64,000 nucleotides of DNA from Gillisella vitis. Lineage in GTDB: Bacteria; Pseudomonadota; Alphaproteobacteria; Rhizobiales; Rhizobiaceae. The stretch is taken from NCBI RefSeq assembly GCF_001541345.2, contig NZ_LMVL02000001.1:1070218-1134217 (forward strand), written 5' to 3'. The notes beneath the pieces were generated by a model. It saw nothing but the letters and a program-made list of their open reading frames with translations. It was not told the DNA's origin and did not search any database. Made by a program: the position numbers and the translations under genes. Numbering within the stretch: the stretch's first letter is position 1; the number at the start of each line of letters is the position of its first letter. Positions 53,850 through 64,000 of this stretch are shown here, piece by piece.

Positions 53850-54338
53850 ATGAAAATCTTTCTTTCCATCGTTGCGCTGTCGCTCAGCCTCGCCTCAGGT
53901 GTTTTTGCGCAGGAGCCGGTTCGTGGCGTTGACAATGCAGAAGCGCTGTTTACCAGCCCTGATCCGGTGCTGAACCGCAACAAGCAGGCGACCTATAAAA
54001 TCCTGAAGGAACTGCTGGAGGCCAATCACTGGGACCGTGCCGATCTCTATCTGACCGAGCGCTACATTCAGCACAATCCCAATGCTGCATCGGGCCGTCA
54101 GGGCGTGATCGACTATTTCACCAAGGTGCGTAAAGTCACGCCTTCGCCGATCCCGGAAAAGATGCAGACCAAGGTGGTTTCCGTTGTTGCAGAAGGTGAC
54201 ATCGTCACCGTTGCTTTTCCCCGCGAACTGAAAGACCCCAAAGACTCGACCAAGACCTATACCACCACCTGGTTCGACAGCTGGCGTTTTGTGGATGGTA
54301 AGGCGGACGAGCATTGGGATTCGGCGACCAAGCCGTGA
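53850..54338 (+). CDS. Secreted SnoaL-like (NTF2 fold) protein
   Basis: 162 residues. Signal peptide MKIFLSIVALSLSLASGVFA, cleavage before QEPVRG. The mature part is a SnoaL-like domain as in COG4922 proteins: NKQATYKILKELLEANHWDR, YIQHNPNAASGRQGVIDYFT, WFDSWRFVDGKADEHWD. ATG chosen over a TTG six bases earlier; GGGA lies upstream. Small periplasmic enzyme or binding protein; role not known. About 105 bases after the CoA-transferase, so co-transcription is uncertain. Confidence 0.8.
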   Translation: MKIFLSIVALSLSLASGVFAQEPVRGVDNAEALFTSPDPVLNRNKQATYKILKELLEANHWDRADLYLTERYIQHNPNAASGRQGVIDYFTKVRKVTPSPIPEKMQTKVVSVVAEGDIVTVAFPRELKDPKDSTKTYTTTWFDSWRFVDGKADEHWDSATKP

Positions 54339-54549
54339 ACGATCAGTCATTGAAGATGGCTGCTCGTTTTCCTTTTGCAAATCCCTCAAGCCACGGCTGC
54401 ATTTGAGAGATTTGCAATGTATTCAAGGCGAGGATGCATAAAGCATCTTCAAGCCTTTCGGGAACATCGTGGATATCCCTAGATTTGCCGTGATATTTGT
54501 CAGGCCCGGGCGTAGTGTGCCGCCGATTTGACGATTGGCGGAGCAGGAT

Positions 54550-55599
54550 GTGACGGAAAATTCGCGTGCGCGGTTCAGGGAGCTTGGCGGCCCGGTCGGC
54601 CATTATCCCGCCGGACCGCTCAACGCCATTACCGATGTGACAGGCGTTTCGGTTGGTCATATGACGCTGATCGAGGGGGAGCGGACGCGAACCGGTGTCA
54701 CCGCGATCCTTCCGCATGGCGGCAATCTGTTTCAGGACAAGGTGCCTGCCGGTTTTGCTGTTTTAAATGGTTACGGCAAATTTGCTGGCAGCACCCAAAT
54801 CGTCGAGCTTGGTGAGATCGAGACCCCGATTGTGCTAACCAACACGCTTGCGGTCGGGCGCGCCATCGAGGCGATCAATCTTTATACGCTGGCCCAGAAG
54901 GGTAACGAGCGCGTCAACTCGCTCAACGCCGTGGTCGGAGAGACCAATGACAGCCGCCTCAATGATATCCGCGCTGCCCGTCCCGATGTCACGGAGATTG
55001 GCGCGGCGATTGCGGCGGCAACGACCGGTCCGGTGGAGGAGGGGGCTGTCGGTGCCGGCACGGGAACCGTGGCTTTCGGGCTGAAAGGCGGCATCGGCAC
55101 CAGCTCGCGGCTGGTTGAGATCGGCAATGCCCGATATACACTCGGTGTTCTCGTGCAGTCCAACTATGGCGGCCATCTCATCGTTGCGGGCAAGCCCTAT
55201 CGCTCCGATGCGGTTCACGACAAGGATGGCTCCATCGTCATTATCGTGGCGACCGATGCGCCGCTTTGCCCGCGCAATCTGACCCGCTTGGCGGAACGCT
55301 GCTTTGGCGGGTTTGCCCGCACCGGTGCCGCGCTCAGCAATGGTTCGGGTGATTACGCACTGGCCTTTTCGACGGCAGAGTCGGTTCGGCGCACGCCAGC
55401 CCGCCGAAAGGCGATGATGAGCGTCGAACAGCTCTCCAATGACGTTGTTTCGCCGCTTTTCGAGGCTGTGATCGAGTCAACCGAGGAGGCGATCCTCACT
55501 TCATTGACCATGGCCGTTTCCATGACCGGCGTGAATGCCGCAACGGGAAAGCCGACCGTTGTTTCCTCCATTTCTCTCGACACGATCCGTCGTCTCTGA
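54550..55599 (+). CDS. P1-family peptidase (DmpA-type L-aminopeptidase/D-esterase)
   Basis: 349 residues from GTG (VTENSRARFRELGG), with GGAG six bases before; a TTG 15 bases upstream is less likely. DmpA family: YPAGPLNAITDVTGVSVGH, TGVTAILPHGGN, VVGETNDSRLNDI. The self-cleavage site is expected between G227 and S228 (KDGSIVIIVATDAPL), giving a 122-residue beta chain whose N-terminal serine is the nucleophile. It releases N-terminal residues from small peptides, amides and esters. First gene of a D-amino-acid/peptide group. Confidence 0.9.
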   Translation: MTENSRARFRELGGPVGHYPAGPLNAITDVTGVSVGHMTLIEGERTRTGVTAILPHGGNLFQDKVPAGFAVLNGYGKFAGSTQIVELGEIETPIVLTNTLAVGRAIEAINLYTLAQKGNERVNSLNAVVGETNDSRLNDIRAARPDVTEIGAAIAAATTGPVEEGAVGAGTGTVAFGLKGGIGTSSRLVEIGNARYTLGVLVQSNYGGHLIVAGKPYRSDAVHDKDGSIVIIVATDAPLCPRNLTRLAERCFGGFARTGAALSNGSGDYALAFSTAESVRRTPARRKAMMSVEQLSNDVVSPLFEAVIESTEEAILTSLTMAVSMTGVNAATGKPTVVSSISLDTIRRL

Positions 55600-55625
55600 C
55601 GTTTTTCCGCATGACAGGAGTTTGC

Positions 55626-56492
55626 ATGTCCAATCCCGCCCTTCGCACCGTCTATCTTAATGGCGCCTTTCTGGCCGAAAACGAAGCTCATATCTCGATT
55701 TTCGACCGTGGCTTTCTGTTTGGTGACGGCATCTATGAAGTGACCGCCGTGCTGGACGGCAAGCTGGTTGACAGTGCCCTGCACATGGCCCGATTGGAGC
55801 GCAGCGTTGGCGAAATCGGTGGGCATCTGCCGGTATCGACCGATGAAATCGTCGAGATCGAGCGGCGGTTGATTGCCGAGAACGGCTTGAAGGAAGGGAT
55901 GATCTATCTGCAATATACAAGAGGCGCAGAGGACCGTAATTTCCTCTATTCCGAAGATCTCACTCCGACCTTGCTGTTGTTTACCCAGTCGAAATCGCTC
56001 TACGTTGCCAGCGTCATGGAAAAAGGCCTGAAGGTCAAAACCGTTACGGACCAGCGCTGGGCGCGGCGCGACATCAAAAGCGTCTGCCTTCTGCCGCAGG
56101 TTCTGGCCAAGCGCGCCGCCAAGGCCGAAGGATGTGACGAAGCCTGGATGGTGGAAGGCGGTTTCGTGACCGAGGGCGCGTCCTCGACGGCCTATATCGT
56201 CACCGCCGATGACAAGATCATCACCCGCGCCAATAGCAATGCAACATTGCCCGGCTGCACCCGGCTGGCGCTGTTGCAATTGGCAAAGGAAAATGGGCTT
56301 GTTATCGAAGAGCGCCCGTTCAGCGTCGAGGAAGCACTGGCGGCCCGCGAAGCGGCATTGACCAGCGCCTCGAATTTCATCGTGCCGATCACCAGCATCG
56401 ACGGCAAGCCGGTCGGCGATGGCAAGCCCGGCCCGATCGTGACGCGGCTGCGGGCGCTGTATGTGGAAAATGCGCGCAGGACGGCGATTTAA
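55626..56492 (+). CDS. dat: D-amino-acid transaminase (class IV)
   Basis: 288 residues. Fold-type IV PLP enzyme: SIFDRGFLFGDGIYEVTAV opening, PLP lysine K151 in RRDIKSVCLLPQVLAK, then EGGFVTEGASSTAYIV and NATLPGCTRLALL. The RxDIKS context and the VTEGASS motif fit D-alanine aminotransferase better than branched-chain transaminase. It interconverts D-amino acids and 2-oxo acids. CAGGAG precedes the ATG (MSNPALRT). Encoded 27 bases after the DmpA-type peptidase. Confidence 0.87.
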   Translation: MSNPALRTVYLNGAFLAENEAHISIFDRGFLFGDGIYEVTAVLDGKLVDSALHMARLERSVGEIGGHLPVSTDEIVEIERRLIAENGLKEGMIYLQYTRGAEDRNFLYSEDLTPTLLLFTQSKSLYVASVMEKGLKVKTVTDQRWARRDIKSVCLLPQVLAKRAAKAEGCDEAWMVEGGFVTEGASSTAYIVTADDKIITRANSNATLPGCTRLALLQLAKENGLVIEERPFSVEEALAAREAALTSASNFIVPITSIDGKPVGDGKPGPIVTRLRALYVENARRTAI

Positions 56493-56498
56493 TCGAAC

Positions 56499-58007
56499 CT
56501 AACCCACCCGTTGATACTCAATCATCCGGGCGCGGGCCAGAACCAGTTCCAGGCGGTTTTCACTGAGCATGTTCAGGCAGATCCGCTTGGTCCAGGGACC
56601 ATCGTGAAGCGTGAAGAGGTAGCGTCCGCCCCCCAGCGCTTGCAACGGCATGGACTGGCGGGTTGGGCCGATGCCCATCGTCAGCATGGAGCCATTGATT
56701 TCAAACCGGGCGCCTTCCGATGAAAGCCAGGTGCCGGAAAGCGACGGCGAAACACCATTGTCCTTGGCCGGTCGGTAATGGCGCGGCCCATGGCCGACTT
56801 CGCCGATAATGTCGTCTCCCTGCATTTTCAGCCGCAGCGGTGAGGTGGAAGACCGCGAGGAAACCCAGCCATCGCCGTCATCATAGGCAGCGTCTTCGGC
56901 ATCGAGTGCAATGATGCTGCTTGCCTTCACCTCAATCCAGTTCGGGCCGCTGTCTTCCACGTAAAGCCCGTCACGAAGCGCCCTCGACAAATTTGGCAGG
57001 GGCAGGCCGAACAGCGCGATCATTGCCGACTGGGCGACTTTGGCACCGTTGGTGTCTTCCCGGTTGGAAACGACGACGAAACCAGCGCCGGTTTCAGGAT
57101 CGAGCAGAAAATAGGTCTTGTAGCCCGGATGCGAGCCACCATGACCAACAAAGTCCTTCTCGCCTAACCGTGTGCGGGCCAGTCCCAGCCCGTAACCGCT
57201 TGGCCTGCCATCGGCGAGCGGGCGCGGAGCGGCCATGGTTTTGAGCCGCCCGGCCAGCGCGCCTTCTCCCTTCAGCAGGGCTTGCAGCCATAGGGCAAGC
57301 GAGCGGGCGCTGCCCGTCATGCTGCCCGAGGCGGAAATATGCAGACCAGCTGCGGAAAGCTGCCATTTCTGGCCATCATGCCAATAGCCCGGTGCAAGCC
57401 CGGCAATGACATCGTTCCAACCCTCTGGCGCATCGAAAACCGCACCGGTTTCGGCGCCGGTACGCTGGATATAATCGCGGAAATAAATGCCCTTGCGCTC
57501 AAGCGCTGCTTCCACCAACCGGTAGCCGGTATTGGAATAGGAAACTTCGGAACCTGGGGCAAAGTTCAGCCGGGTCTGTCGGCTGAGAAAATCCAGCAGC
57601 GGCCCGCTTCGGGTTTCCGAATAGACCGACAACCCAAGCAGGCTCAACGCTTCACGGGTATCCGGTAAGCCGCCGCTCATATCCAGAGCGCAGCCGACGG
57701 TGACACTGGCCAATGGCTCTTGCAGTTCCGGCAGATGCGCACCCAACCGGTCGTCAAGGCGGATAAGGTCCGGATGAGACAGAACCAGCGTACAAAAGGC
57801 ATGTTTGGTGACCGAGGCATAGCGAATGACACTATCCGGGGTAAAGGACGCGCCCGTGCTCAGGTTTTCAACACCACCGCTGATCCCAAACCGGATACTG
57901 TCCCGGTCAAAGCCGATCACTGCCCCGCCGGGTCCATCCTGCGTCCAAGGTTCAAGAGCGGCATTGGCGGCCCGTTCGGCGTCTTTCCAGTTTAACATCT
58001 GTTCCAT
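56499..58007 (-). CDS. D-aminopeptidase-like serine hydrolase (beta-lactamase family, S12)
   Basis: 502 residues. Penicillin-recognising domain (about 1-330): S65-x-x-K68 in YASVTKHAF, Y157-S-N in VSYSNTGYR, and the third motif in VGHGGSHPG. Two C-terminal beta domains (about 340-500) match the three-domain D-aminopeptidase of Ochrobactrum anthropi in length and layout. No signal peptide, so cytoplasmic. It would release N-terminal D-residues from peptides or amides. It converges on dat, seven bases apart. Confidence 0.85.
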   Translation of the reverse strand: MEQMLNWKDAERAANAALEPWTQDGPGGAVIGFDRDSIRFGISGGVENLSTGASFTPDSVIRYASVTKHAFCTLVLSHPDLIRLDDRLGAHLPELQEPLASVTVGCALDMSGGLPDTREALSLLGLSVYSETRSGPLLDFLSRQTRLNFAPGSEVSYSNTGYRLVEAALERKGIYFRDYIQRTGAETGAVFDAPEGWNDVIAGLAPGYWHDGQKWQLSAAGLHISASGSMTGSARSLALWLQALLKGEGALAGRLKTMAAPRPLADGRPSGYGLGLARTRLGEKDFVGHGGSHPGYKTYFLLDPETGAGFVVVSNREDTNGAKVAQSAMIALFGLPLPNLSRALRDGLYVEDSGPNWIEVKASSIIALDAEDAAYDDGDGWVSSRSSTSPLRLKMQGDDIIGEVGHGPRHYRPAKDNGVSPSLSGTWLSSEGARFEINGSMLTMGIGPTRQSMPLQALGGGRYLFTLHDGPWTKRICLNMLSENRLELVLARARMIEYQRVG

Positions 58008-58255
58008 TCAATTTTTTACCGCCGAAATATCCGCGACAATGATAGCGTTGTCATTTGCCACTTCCATAGTGGTTGGATGGCAATACACTTTGAAGCCGAC
58101 TACCGATGACAATAGCGTCTGACATCGGTTTCAATGGGTGGCATTTGAAAGCCAAATATGTCAAGCCTTTGATGCATTTGGATATTCACGAATCTTCAAT
58201 GCAAGGATGCGTCGGCATGTCCGGATGCATTTGTATGGTGTGTAAGGATAGAGCG
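58008..58255. promoter_or_regulatory. Divergent region, D-aminopeptidase to dipeptidase
   Basis: Contains the dyad CCACT-TCCAT-AGTGG (58058-58072) and a 10-bp direct repeat GATGCATTTG (58171 and 58224). No gene. It may bind a regulator of the peptide genes. Confidence 0.3.
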
Positions 58256-59290
58256 ATGACACAGACCGTTCCCGTTTTCGATGGCCATAACGATGTGCTG
58301 CTGCGGCTGCGCCGCTCTGGCCGTCCTCATCCCTACAGGGATTTTTTGCAGGGCGGCGAGGCCGGGCATATTGATTTGCCCAAGGCGCGCCAAGGGGGAC
58401 TGGCCGGTGGACTTTGTGCCGTGTTCATTCCCTCACCAAGCTTCAAACCCAATGACGCTGGGGATTTTCAGGCCCCTTCCCAACCGGAAGCGCTGAATGA
58501 GACGCTGGCCATGGCCCGGCTGCTGTTGGAAATCGAGGCGAATTCGGCTGGTCGCGTCAAGGTCTGCCACAGTGCCGCCGATATCAGGCATTGCCTAGCC
58601 AATGAAATCTTTGCGGCAGTTTTCCACATCGAAGGCGTCGAGGCCATCGCTGCCGATCTCGATGCACTTTATGTGTTGCATCAAGCGGGGCTCCGCTCGC
58701 TGGGTCCCGTCTGGAGCCGACCGAATATCTTTGCTCATGGCGTGCCCTTCCGCTTTCCATCCTCCCCGGATATCGGCCCCGGTCTGACACATGAGGGGAG
58801 GGACCTGATCCGTGCGTGCAATGAGCTGAAGATCATGGTCGATCTCTCTCATATGAATGAACAGGGCTTCTGGGATATCGCCGGTCTTTCCAAGGCGCCG
58901 CTTGTGGCCTCCCATTCCAACGCCCACGCGCTTTGCCCCCATAGCCGCAACCTGACAGACAAGCAGTTGGATGCCATCCGTGACAGTGGCGGACTGGTGG
59001 GCATCAATTTCGGGGTGATTTTCCTGCGCGAAGACGGCCAGCGCAATCTCGATACACCGCTGGAAGTGCTCATCGACCATATCGATTATATGGTGACGCG
59101 CATGGGCATCGATCATGTGGCGCTCGGCTCAGACTTCGACGGCACCACCGTTCCAGACGCCCTGAAGGATGCAACGGGCCTGCAACTGATCGTCACGGGG
59201 CTGGAAGCACGAGGGTATGATGCAACCTCGATTGCCAAGATCTGCCATGGCAACTGGATTTCGGTGCTGGAGCGCACCTGGGGCGCTTGA
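58256..59290 (+). CDS. Membrane dipeptidase (M19, renal dipeptidase family)
   Basis: 344 residues. Zinc site from H11 and D13 (VFDGHNDVLLRL), bridging Glu in FHIEGVEAIAADL, histidines in VDLSHMNE and ASHSNAHAL, and the C-terminal GSDFDGTTVPDALKD. Bacterial members hydrolyse dipeptides, often with a D-residue at the C-terminus. Start MTQTVPVFDGH with AAGGA seven bases before; the upstream open frame adds 50 residues with no support. Divergent from the D-aminopeptidase-like gene. Confidence 0.9.
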   Translation: MTQTVPVFDGHNDVLLRLRRSGRPHPYRDFLQGGEAGHIDLPKARQGGLAGGLCAVFIPSPSFKPNDAGDFQAPSQPEALNETLAMARLLLEIEANSAGRVKVCHSAADIRHCLANEIFAAVFHIEGVEAIAADLDALYVLHQAGLRSLGPVWSRPNIFAHGVPFRFPSSPDIGPGLTHEGRDLIRACNELKIMVDLSHMNEQGFWDIAGLSKAPLVASHSNAHALCPHSRNLTDKQLDAIRDSGGLVGINFGVIFLREDGQRNLDTPLEVLIDHIDYMVTRMGIDHVALGSDFDGTTVPDALKDATGLQLIVTGLEARGYDATSIAKICHGNWISVLERTWGA

Positions 59291-59341
59291 CGTACATTAA
59301 CCATTGACGCCGGAGCGAACCCAGCTATTCTAAAGGCATTC

Positions 59342-59438
59342 ACCAGGGGTGTCCCGCAAGGGGCTGAGATTCCGCTACGCATAACAGCAGCGCGGTGACC
59401 CGTTGAACCTGATCCAGTTCATACTGGCGTAGGGACGG
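59342..59438 (+). promoter_or_regulatory. TPP riboswitch (THI element)
   Basis: All conserved blocks are present: GGGGTGTCCC (59346), GGCTGAGA (59362-59369), GACCCGTTGAACCTGATC (59397-59414) and CTGGCGTAGGGA (59424-59435). It lies 120 bases upstream of thiC and senses thiamine pyrophosphate. Confidence 0.97.
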
Positions 59439-59469
59439 TGCAAGCGCTGCAAAACCATGGCCCGTATTG

Positions 59470-61391
<1,922 letters not shown>

Positions 61392-61392
61392 C

Positions 61393-62385
61393 ATGTCCAT
61401 TCTGATCAAGGGGGCCGGCGTTGCCGGCCTCACATTGGCGTTTGAACTTGTTCACCGCGGTATCAATGTCGCGGTGTGCGACATCAAAACCTCCGTGGGG
61501 CAGGGGGCTTCTCACTATGCAGGTGGCATGCTTGCGCCCTATTGTGAGCGGGAAGCCGCCGAAAAGCAGGTTCTGACGCTTGGCCTGGCCTCGGCGGATT
61601 GGTGGGAAAAGGCTTTGCCTGGCTCCGTCACGCGCAAGGGGACGCTGGTGCTGACCCCGAACCGCGATATCCAGGATCTGAACCGCTTTGCCAGCCGCAC
61701 GCGTGGCTACCAATGGCTGGACGCCGATGGCATCGCCGCATTGGAGCCGGATTTGGCCGGGCGTTTTCGCAAGGGCCTGTTTTTCGCGGATGAAGCCCAT
61801 CTCGATCCACGCAAGGCATTGGACGGTCTTTATCAGGTGTTGGTGCAGCAGGGCGTCTCTTTCTTTCTCGGGCCGGATTTCGAGCCTGATACCAACGGCT
61901 TTGACAGCATCGTCGATTGCACCGGTGCTGCCGCCATCGATACGATTGAGGACCTGCGCGGGGTGCGCGGCGAAATGATCTATCTGCAAACACCAGATAT
62001 AAGCCTCAGCCGCCCCATCCGCCTGCTGCATCCGCGCCATCCGATCTACATCGTGCCACGCGACAACAATTGCTTCATGGTCGGCGCCACCATGATAGAG
62101 GCACGGGATGACGGGCCGATCAGCGCCCGGTCTCTCATGGAATTCCTGAATGCCGCTTATACGTTGAACCCGGCTTTTGGCGAGGCGCGGCTGATCGAGG
62201 CTGGCGTCGGTATTCGCCCGGCCTTTGCCGATAATCTGCCGCGCATTGTCGAGACACCAGATGGTTTGGCGATTGCCGGAATGCACCGTCATGGCTTCCT
62301 GCTGTCTCCCGCCATGGCCCGGCAGGCGGCGGACCGGATAGAGCACGCGACATCAAACCAAACCACCCGGAGGGCGACCCGATGA
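61393..62385 (+). CDS. thiO: Glycine oxidase of thiazole synthesis
   Basis: 330 residues. FAD motif ILIKGAGVAGLTLAFELVHR, then GASHYAGGMLAPYCE; IYIVPRDNNCFMVGATMIEA and AGVGIRPAFADNLPRI in the catalytic and C-terminal FAD regions. It oxidises glycine to the imine (dehydroglycine) used by ThiG. Overlaps thiS by four bases. The open frame upstream of 61393 runs through thiC and is not used. Confidence 0.93.
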   Translation: MSILIKGAGVAGLTLAFELVHRGINVAVCDIKTSVGQGASHYAGGMLAPYCEREAAEKQVLTLGLASADWWEKALPGSVTRKGTLVLTPNRDIQDLNRFASRTRGYQWLDADGIAALEPDLAGRFRKGLFFADEAHLDPRKALDGLYQVLVQQGVSFFLGPDFEPDTNGFDSIVDCTGAAAIDTIEDLRGVRGEMIYLQTPDISLSRPIRLLHPRHPIYIVPRDNNCFMVGATMIEARDDGPISARSLMEFLNAAYTLNPAFGEARLIEAGVGIRPAFADNLPRIVETPDGLAIAGMHRHGFLLSPAMARQAADRIEHATSNQTTRRATR

Positions 62386-62579
62386 AACTGATCGTCAATG
62401 GGGAGCATTTGGACTGCTCCGCCCCCACTCTTTTAACGCTTCTCAAGCAATTGGACTATGAGGGCGAATGGCTGGCGACAGCGATCAACGGCGATCTCGT
62501 CCACGCCGAAGACCGACAGGATTGCGCTTTGAACGATGGTGACAGAATTGAAATTCTCTCACCAATGCAGGGAGGCTGA
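62382..62579 (+). CDS. thiS: Thiamine sulfur-carrier protein
   Basis: 65 residues, ubiquitin-like fold, ending in the required Gly-Gly (SPMQGG). [20 protein letters not shown] and [20 protein letters not shown] match ThiS. It carries thiocarboxylate sulfur to ThiG. ATGA overlap with thiO; thiG starts one base after its stop. The adenylating enzyme ThiF is not in the window. Confidence 0.95.
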   Translation: MKLIVNGEHLDCSAPTLLTLLKQLDYEGEWLATAINGDLVHAEDRQDCALNDGDRIEILSPMQGG

Positions 62580-62580
62580 C

Positions 62581-63354
62581 ATGCTGACACTCTACGGAAC
62601 AGACCTTTCCTCTCGCCTGCTGCTCGGCACGGCCCGCTATCCGTCGCCCGCCATTCTCGCCGAGGCCGTGCGTCGCTCTAAAACCGAGATCGTCACCGTC
62701 TCCCTACGTCGGGAAACCGCCGGTGGCAAAGCGGGCGGCGCCTTCTTCGACATCATCCGGGAATTGGGCGTGCGGGTTCTGCCGAATACCGCCGGATGCC
62801 ACAGCGTCAAGGAAGCGGTGCTGACGGCGAAAATGGCGCGGGAGGTGTTTCGCACCAACTGGGTTAAGCTGGAACTGATCGGCCACCAGGACACTCTGCA
62901 ACCGGATGTGTTTCAATTGGTCGAGGCCGCTCGCATCCTGACGGACGATGGTTTCGAAGTCTTTCCCTATACCACTGAGGATCTGGTGGTCGGTGAGCAT
63001 CTCTTGAGCGCTGGCTGCAAGGTGTTGATGCCGTGGTGCGCACCGATCGGCAGTGCCATGGGACCGCAAAATATCCCCGGTCTCCGCGCCATGCGGGCCG
63101 AGTTTTCAGACATTCCGTTGATCGTTGATGCTGGTATCGGTCGGCCATCTCATGCAGCCACGGTGATGGAACTGGGCTTCGACGCCGTACTGCTGAATAC
63201 AGCTGTGGCCGCCGCTGCGGACCCAGCCGCCATGGCCGAAGCCTTCGCAAACGCCATTGACGCTGGTCTCGGCGGCTATCTCGCTGGGCTGCTGGAACCA
63301 AGAGACATGGCCGTTCCATCGACGCCGATTATCGGCAGGGGAGTTTTTGCATGA
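62581..63354 (+). CDS. thiG: Thiazole synthase
   Basis: 257 residues, TIM barrel. [20 protein letters not shown] opens it; the Schiff-base lysine is K96 ([10 protein letters not shown]), [15 protein letters not shown] and [12 protein letters not shown] are conserved. It joins deoxyxylulose phosphate, dehydroglycine and ThiS-bound sulfur into the thiazole. The 3' end overlaps thiE by four bases. Confidence 0.97.
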   Translation: MLTLYGTDLSSRLLLGTARYPSPAILAEAVRRSKTEIVTVSLRRETAGGKAGGAFFDIIRELGVRVLPNTAGCHSVKEAVLTAKMAREVFRTNWVKLELIGHQDTLQPDVFQLVEAARILTDDGFEVFPYTTEDLVVGEHLLSAGCKVLMPWCAPIGSAMGPQNIPGLRAMRAEFSDIPLIVDAGIGRPSHAATVMELGFDAVLLNTAVAAAADPAAMAEAFANAIDAGLGGYLAGLLEPRDMAVPSTPIIGRGVFA

Positions 63355-63962
63355 AGCTTGATCCATTTTACCTGATTGTCGACAGCGCCGACTGGATCGA
63401 GCGTTTGATCCCTCTTGGCGTGAAACTGGTGCAGTTGCGTATGAAGGATGTTGCCGAAAGCGATTTGCGCTCTCACATCCGAGCCGCAAAAGCCGTATGC
63501 CAAGCCCATGACTGCCAGTTGATCATTAACGATTATTGGCAGATCGCTCTCGATGAGGGCTGTGATTTCATCCACCTTGGTCAGGAAGATCTTGCAGAGG
63601 CAAATGTCTCCGCAATCCGGGCAGCGCATGCGCGGCTGGGCGTCTCGACCCATGACGAGGCGGAGCTTGAAACGGCGCTTGACGCCAAGCCGGATTATGT
63701 CGCGCTCGGTCCGGTCTGGCCGACGGTGTTGAAACAGATGAAATGGGCGCCGCAAGGGTTGCCGAAGCTCTCGACCTGGAAAGCCACCATCGGCGACATT
63801 CCTCTTGTCGCGATCGGCGGGGTCACCGCAGAGAGGCTTGATGATGTTTTTTCTCATGATGCAGACAGTGCGGCCGTCGTGACTGACATCACCCGACACG
63901 AAAATCCGGAAAAAAGAACGCAAGAGTGGCTGGAAAGAACTGGGAAATGGCGCCAATGCTGA
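63351..63962 (+). CDS. thiE: Thiamine-phosphate synthase
   Basis: 203 residues. Couples HMP-PP with thiazole phosphate. VQLRMKDV is the usual substrate motif, [20 protein letters not shown] and GQEDL form the phosphate/metal part, [10 protein letters not shown] and [11 protein letters not shown] follow; GGVTAERL is the second phosphate loop. Last gene of thiCOSGE in the window; 38 bases follow with no feature seen. Confidence 0.94.
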   Translation: MKLDPFYLIVDSADWIERLIPLGVKLVQLRMKDVAESDLRSHIRAAKAVCQAHDCQLIINDYWQIALDEGCDFIHLGQEDLAEANVSAIRAAHARLGVSTHDEAELETALDAKPDYVALGPVWPTVLKQMKWAPQGLPKLSTWKATIGDIPLVAIGGVTAERLDDVFSHDADSAAVVTDITRHENPEKRTQEWLERTGKWRQC

Positions 63963-64000
63963 ACATTCTCTTTACACAGAGAACTTGGGTGGGATTTTCG

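Noticed and set aside
54343..54717. Minus-strand 124-codon frame ending in a fairly protein-like stretch
   Set aside because: The last 50 residues (DVPERLEDALCILALNTLQI region) look plausible, but the frame overlaps the DmpA-type gene, has no start near that stretch and no identifiable family; at most a gene relic.

Overview
The window is high-GC, densely coded bacterial chromosome. Gene content points to an alphaproteobacterium of the Rhizobiaceae (Rhizobium/Agrobacterium/Allorhizobium type): a TPP-riboswitch thiCOSGE operon, an acdR-acdS pair, a NasT/NasS-controlled nitrate operon, a CCUCCUCCC-loop small RNA array and many ABC-fed catabolic operons. The genus is an inference; there is no rRNA, tRNA, insertion sequence, phage or CRISPR array to fix it.

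Layout. 1-6071: a leftward pxp (5-oxoprolinase) operon with an Nramp-like transporter, PxpA, a DUF1445 protein, a PxpB-PxpC fusion and a biotin carboxylase cut by the window edge, facing a GntR regulator. 6072-12154: ACC deaminase with its divergent Lrp-type regulator, a small unknown protein, a GNAT protein, a 2-hydroxyacid dehydrogenase and succinate-semialdehyde dehydrogenase. 12185-18657: a second pxp locus, LysR - pxpA - biotin carrier - biotin carboxylase - divergent pxpB - pxpC, closed by a GntR regulator with two DNA-binding domains. Because PxpB/PxpC are related to the carboxyltransferase part of urea carboxylase, this locus has every part of a split urea-carboxylase-type enzyme. 19189-33052: a large rightward catabolic cluster: a polyamine-type ABC transporter with two ATPases, two short-chain dehydrogenases, a CE4-fold hydrolase of the PgdA/cyclic-imidase clade, a CobW GTPase with a small CxxC partner, a solute-binding-protein homologue without signal peptide, an amidase, an Lrp regulator and a FAD oxidoreductase. 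Together they suggest uptake and hydrolysis of a cyclic imide, lactam or related amide.

33269-47294: a SulP transporter, then four tandem hairpins each showing CCTCCTCCC in the loop (anti-Shine-Dalgarno, 'cuckoo'-type RNA), then the leftward nitrate assimilation system nasT-nasS and nrtABC-nirBD-nasA-cysG. The nrtA leader has a sigma-54 promoter, an ANTAR-like hexaloop hairpin and mutually exclusive antiterminator and terminator hairpins, which explains why NasT and NasS sit next door. 47760-54338: a secreted pentapeptide-repeat protein, a PhyH-like oxygenase, a DUF922 putative protease, a glutarate module (LysR, glutaryl-CoA dehydrogenase, CoA-transferase) and a secreted SnoaL-like protein. 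54550-59290: a D-amino-acid/peptide module (DmpA-type peptidase, D-amino-acid transaminase, D-aminopeptidase-like serine hydrolase, M19 dipeptidase). 59342-63962: the thiamine operon, with a riboswitch that appears to act by hiding the thiC ribosome binding site.

The most rewarding items are the four-hairpin RNA array (34875-35045), the split biotin-dependent enzyme (13365-17626), the probable imide/amide catabolic cluster with a cytoplasmic binding protein (19189-31006), and the nitrate-operon leader (45017-45202). All calls rest on reading sequence and recalled family knowledge; no database search was run.
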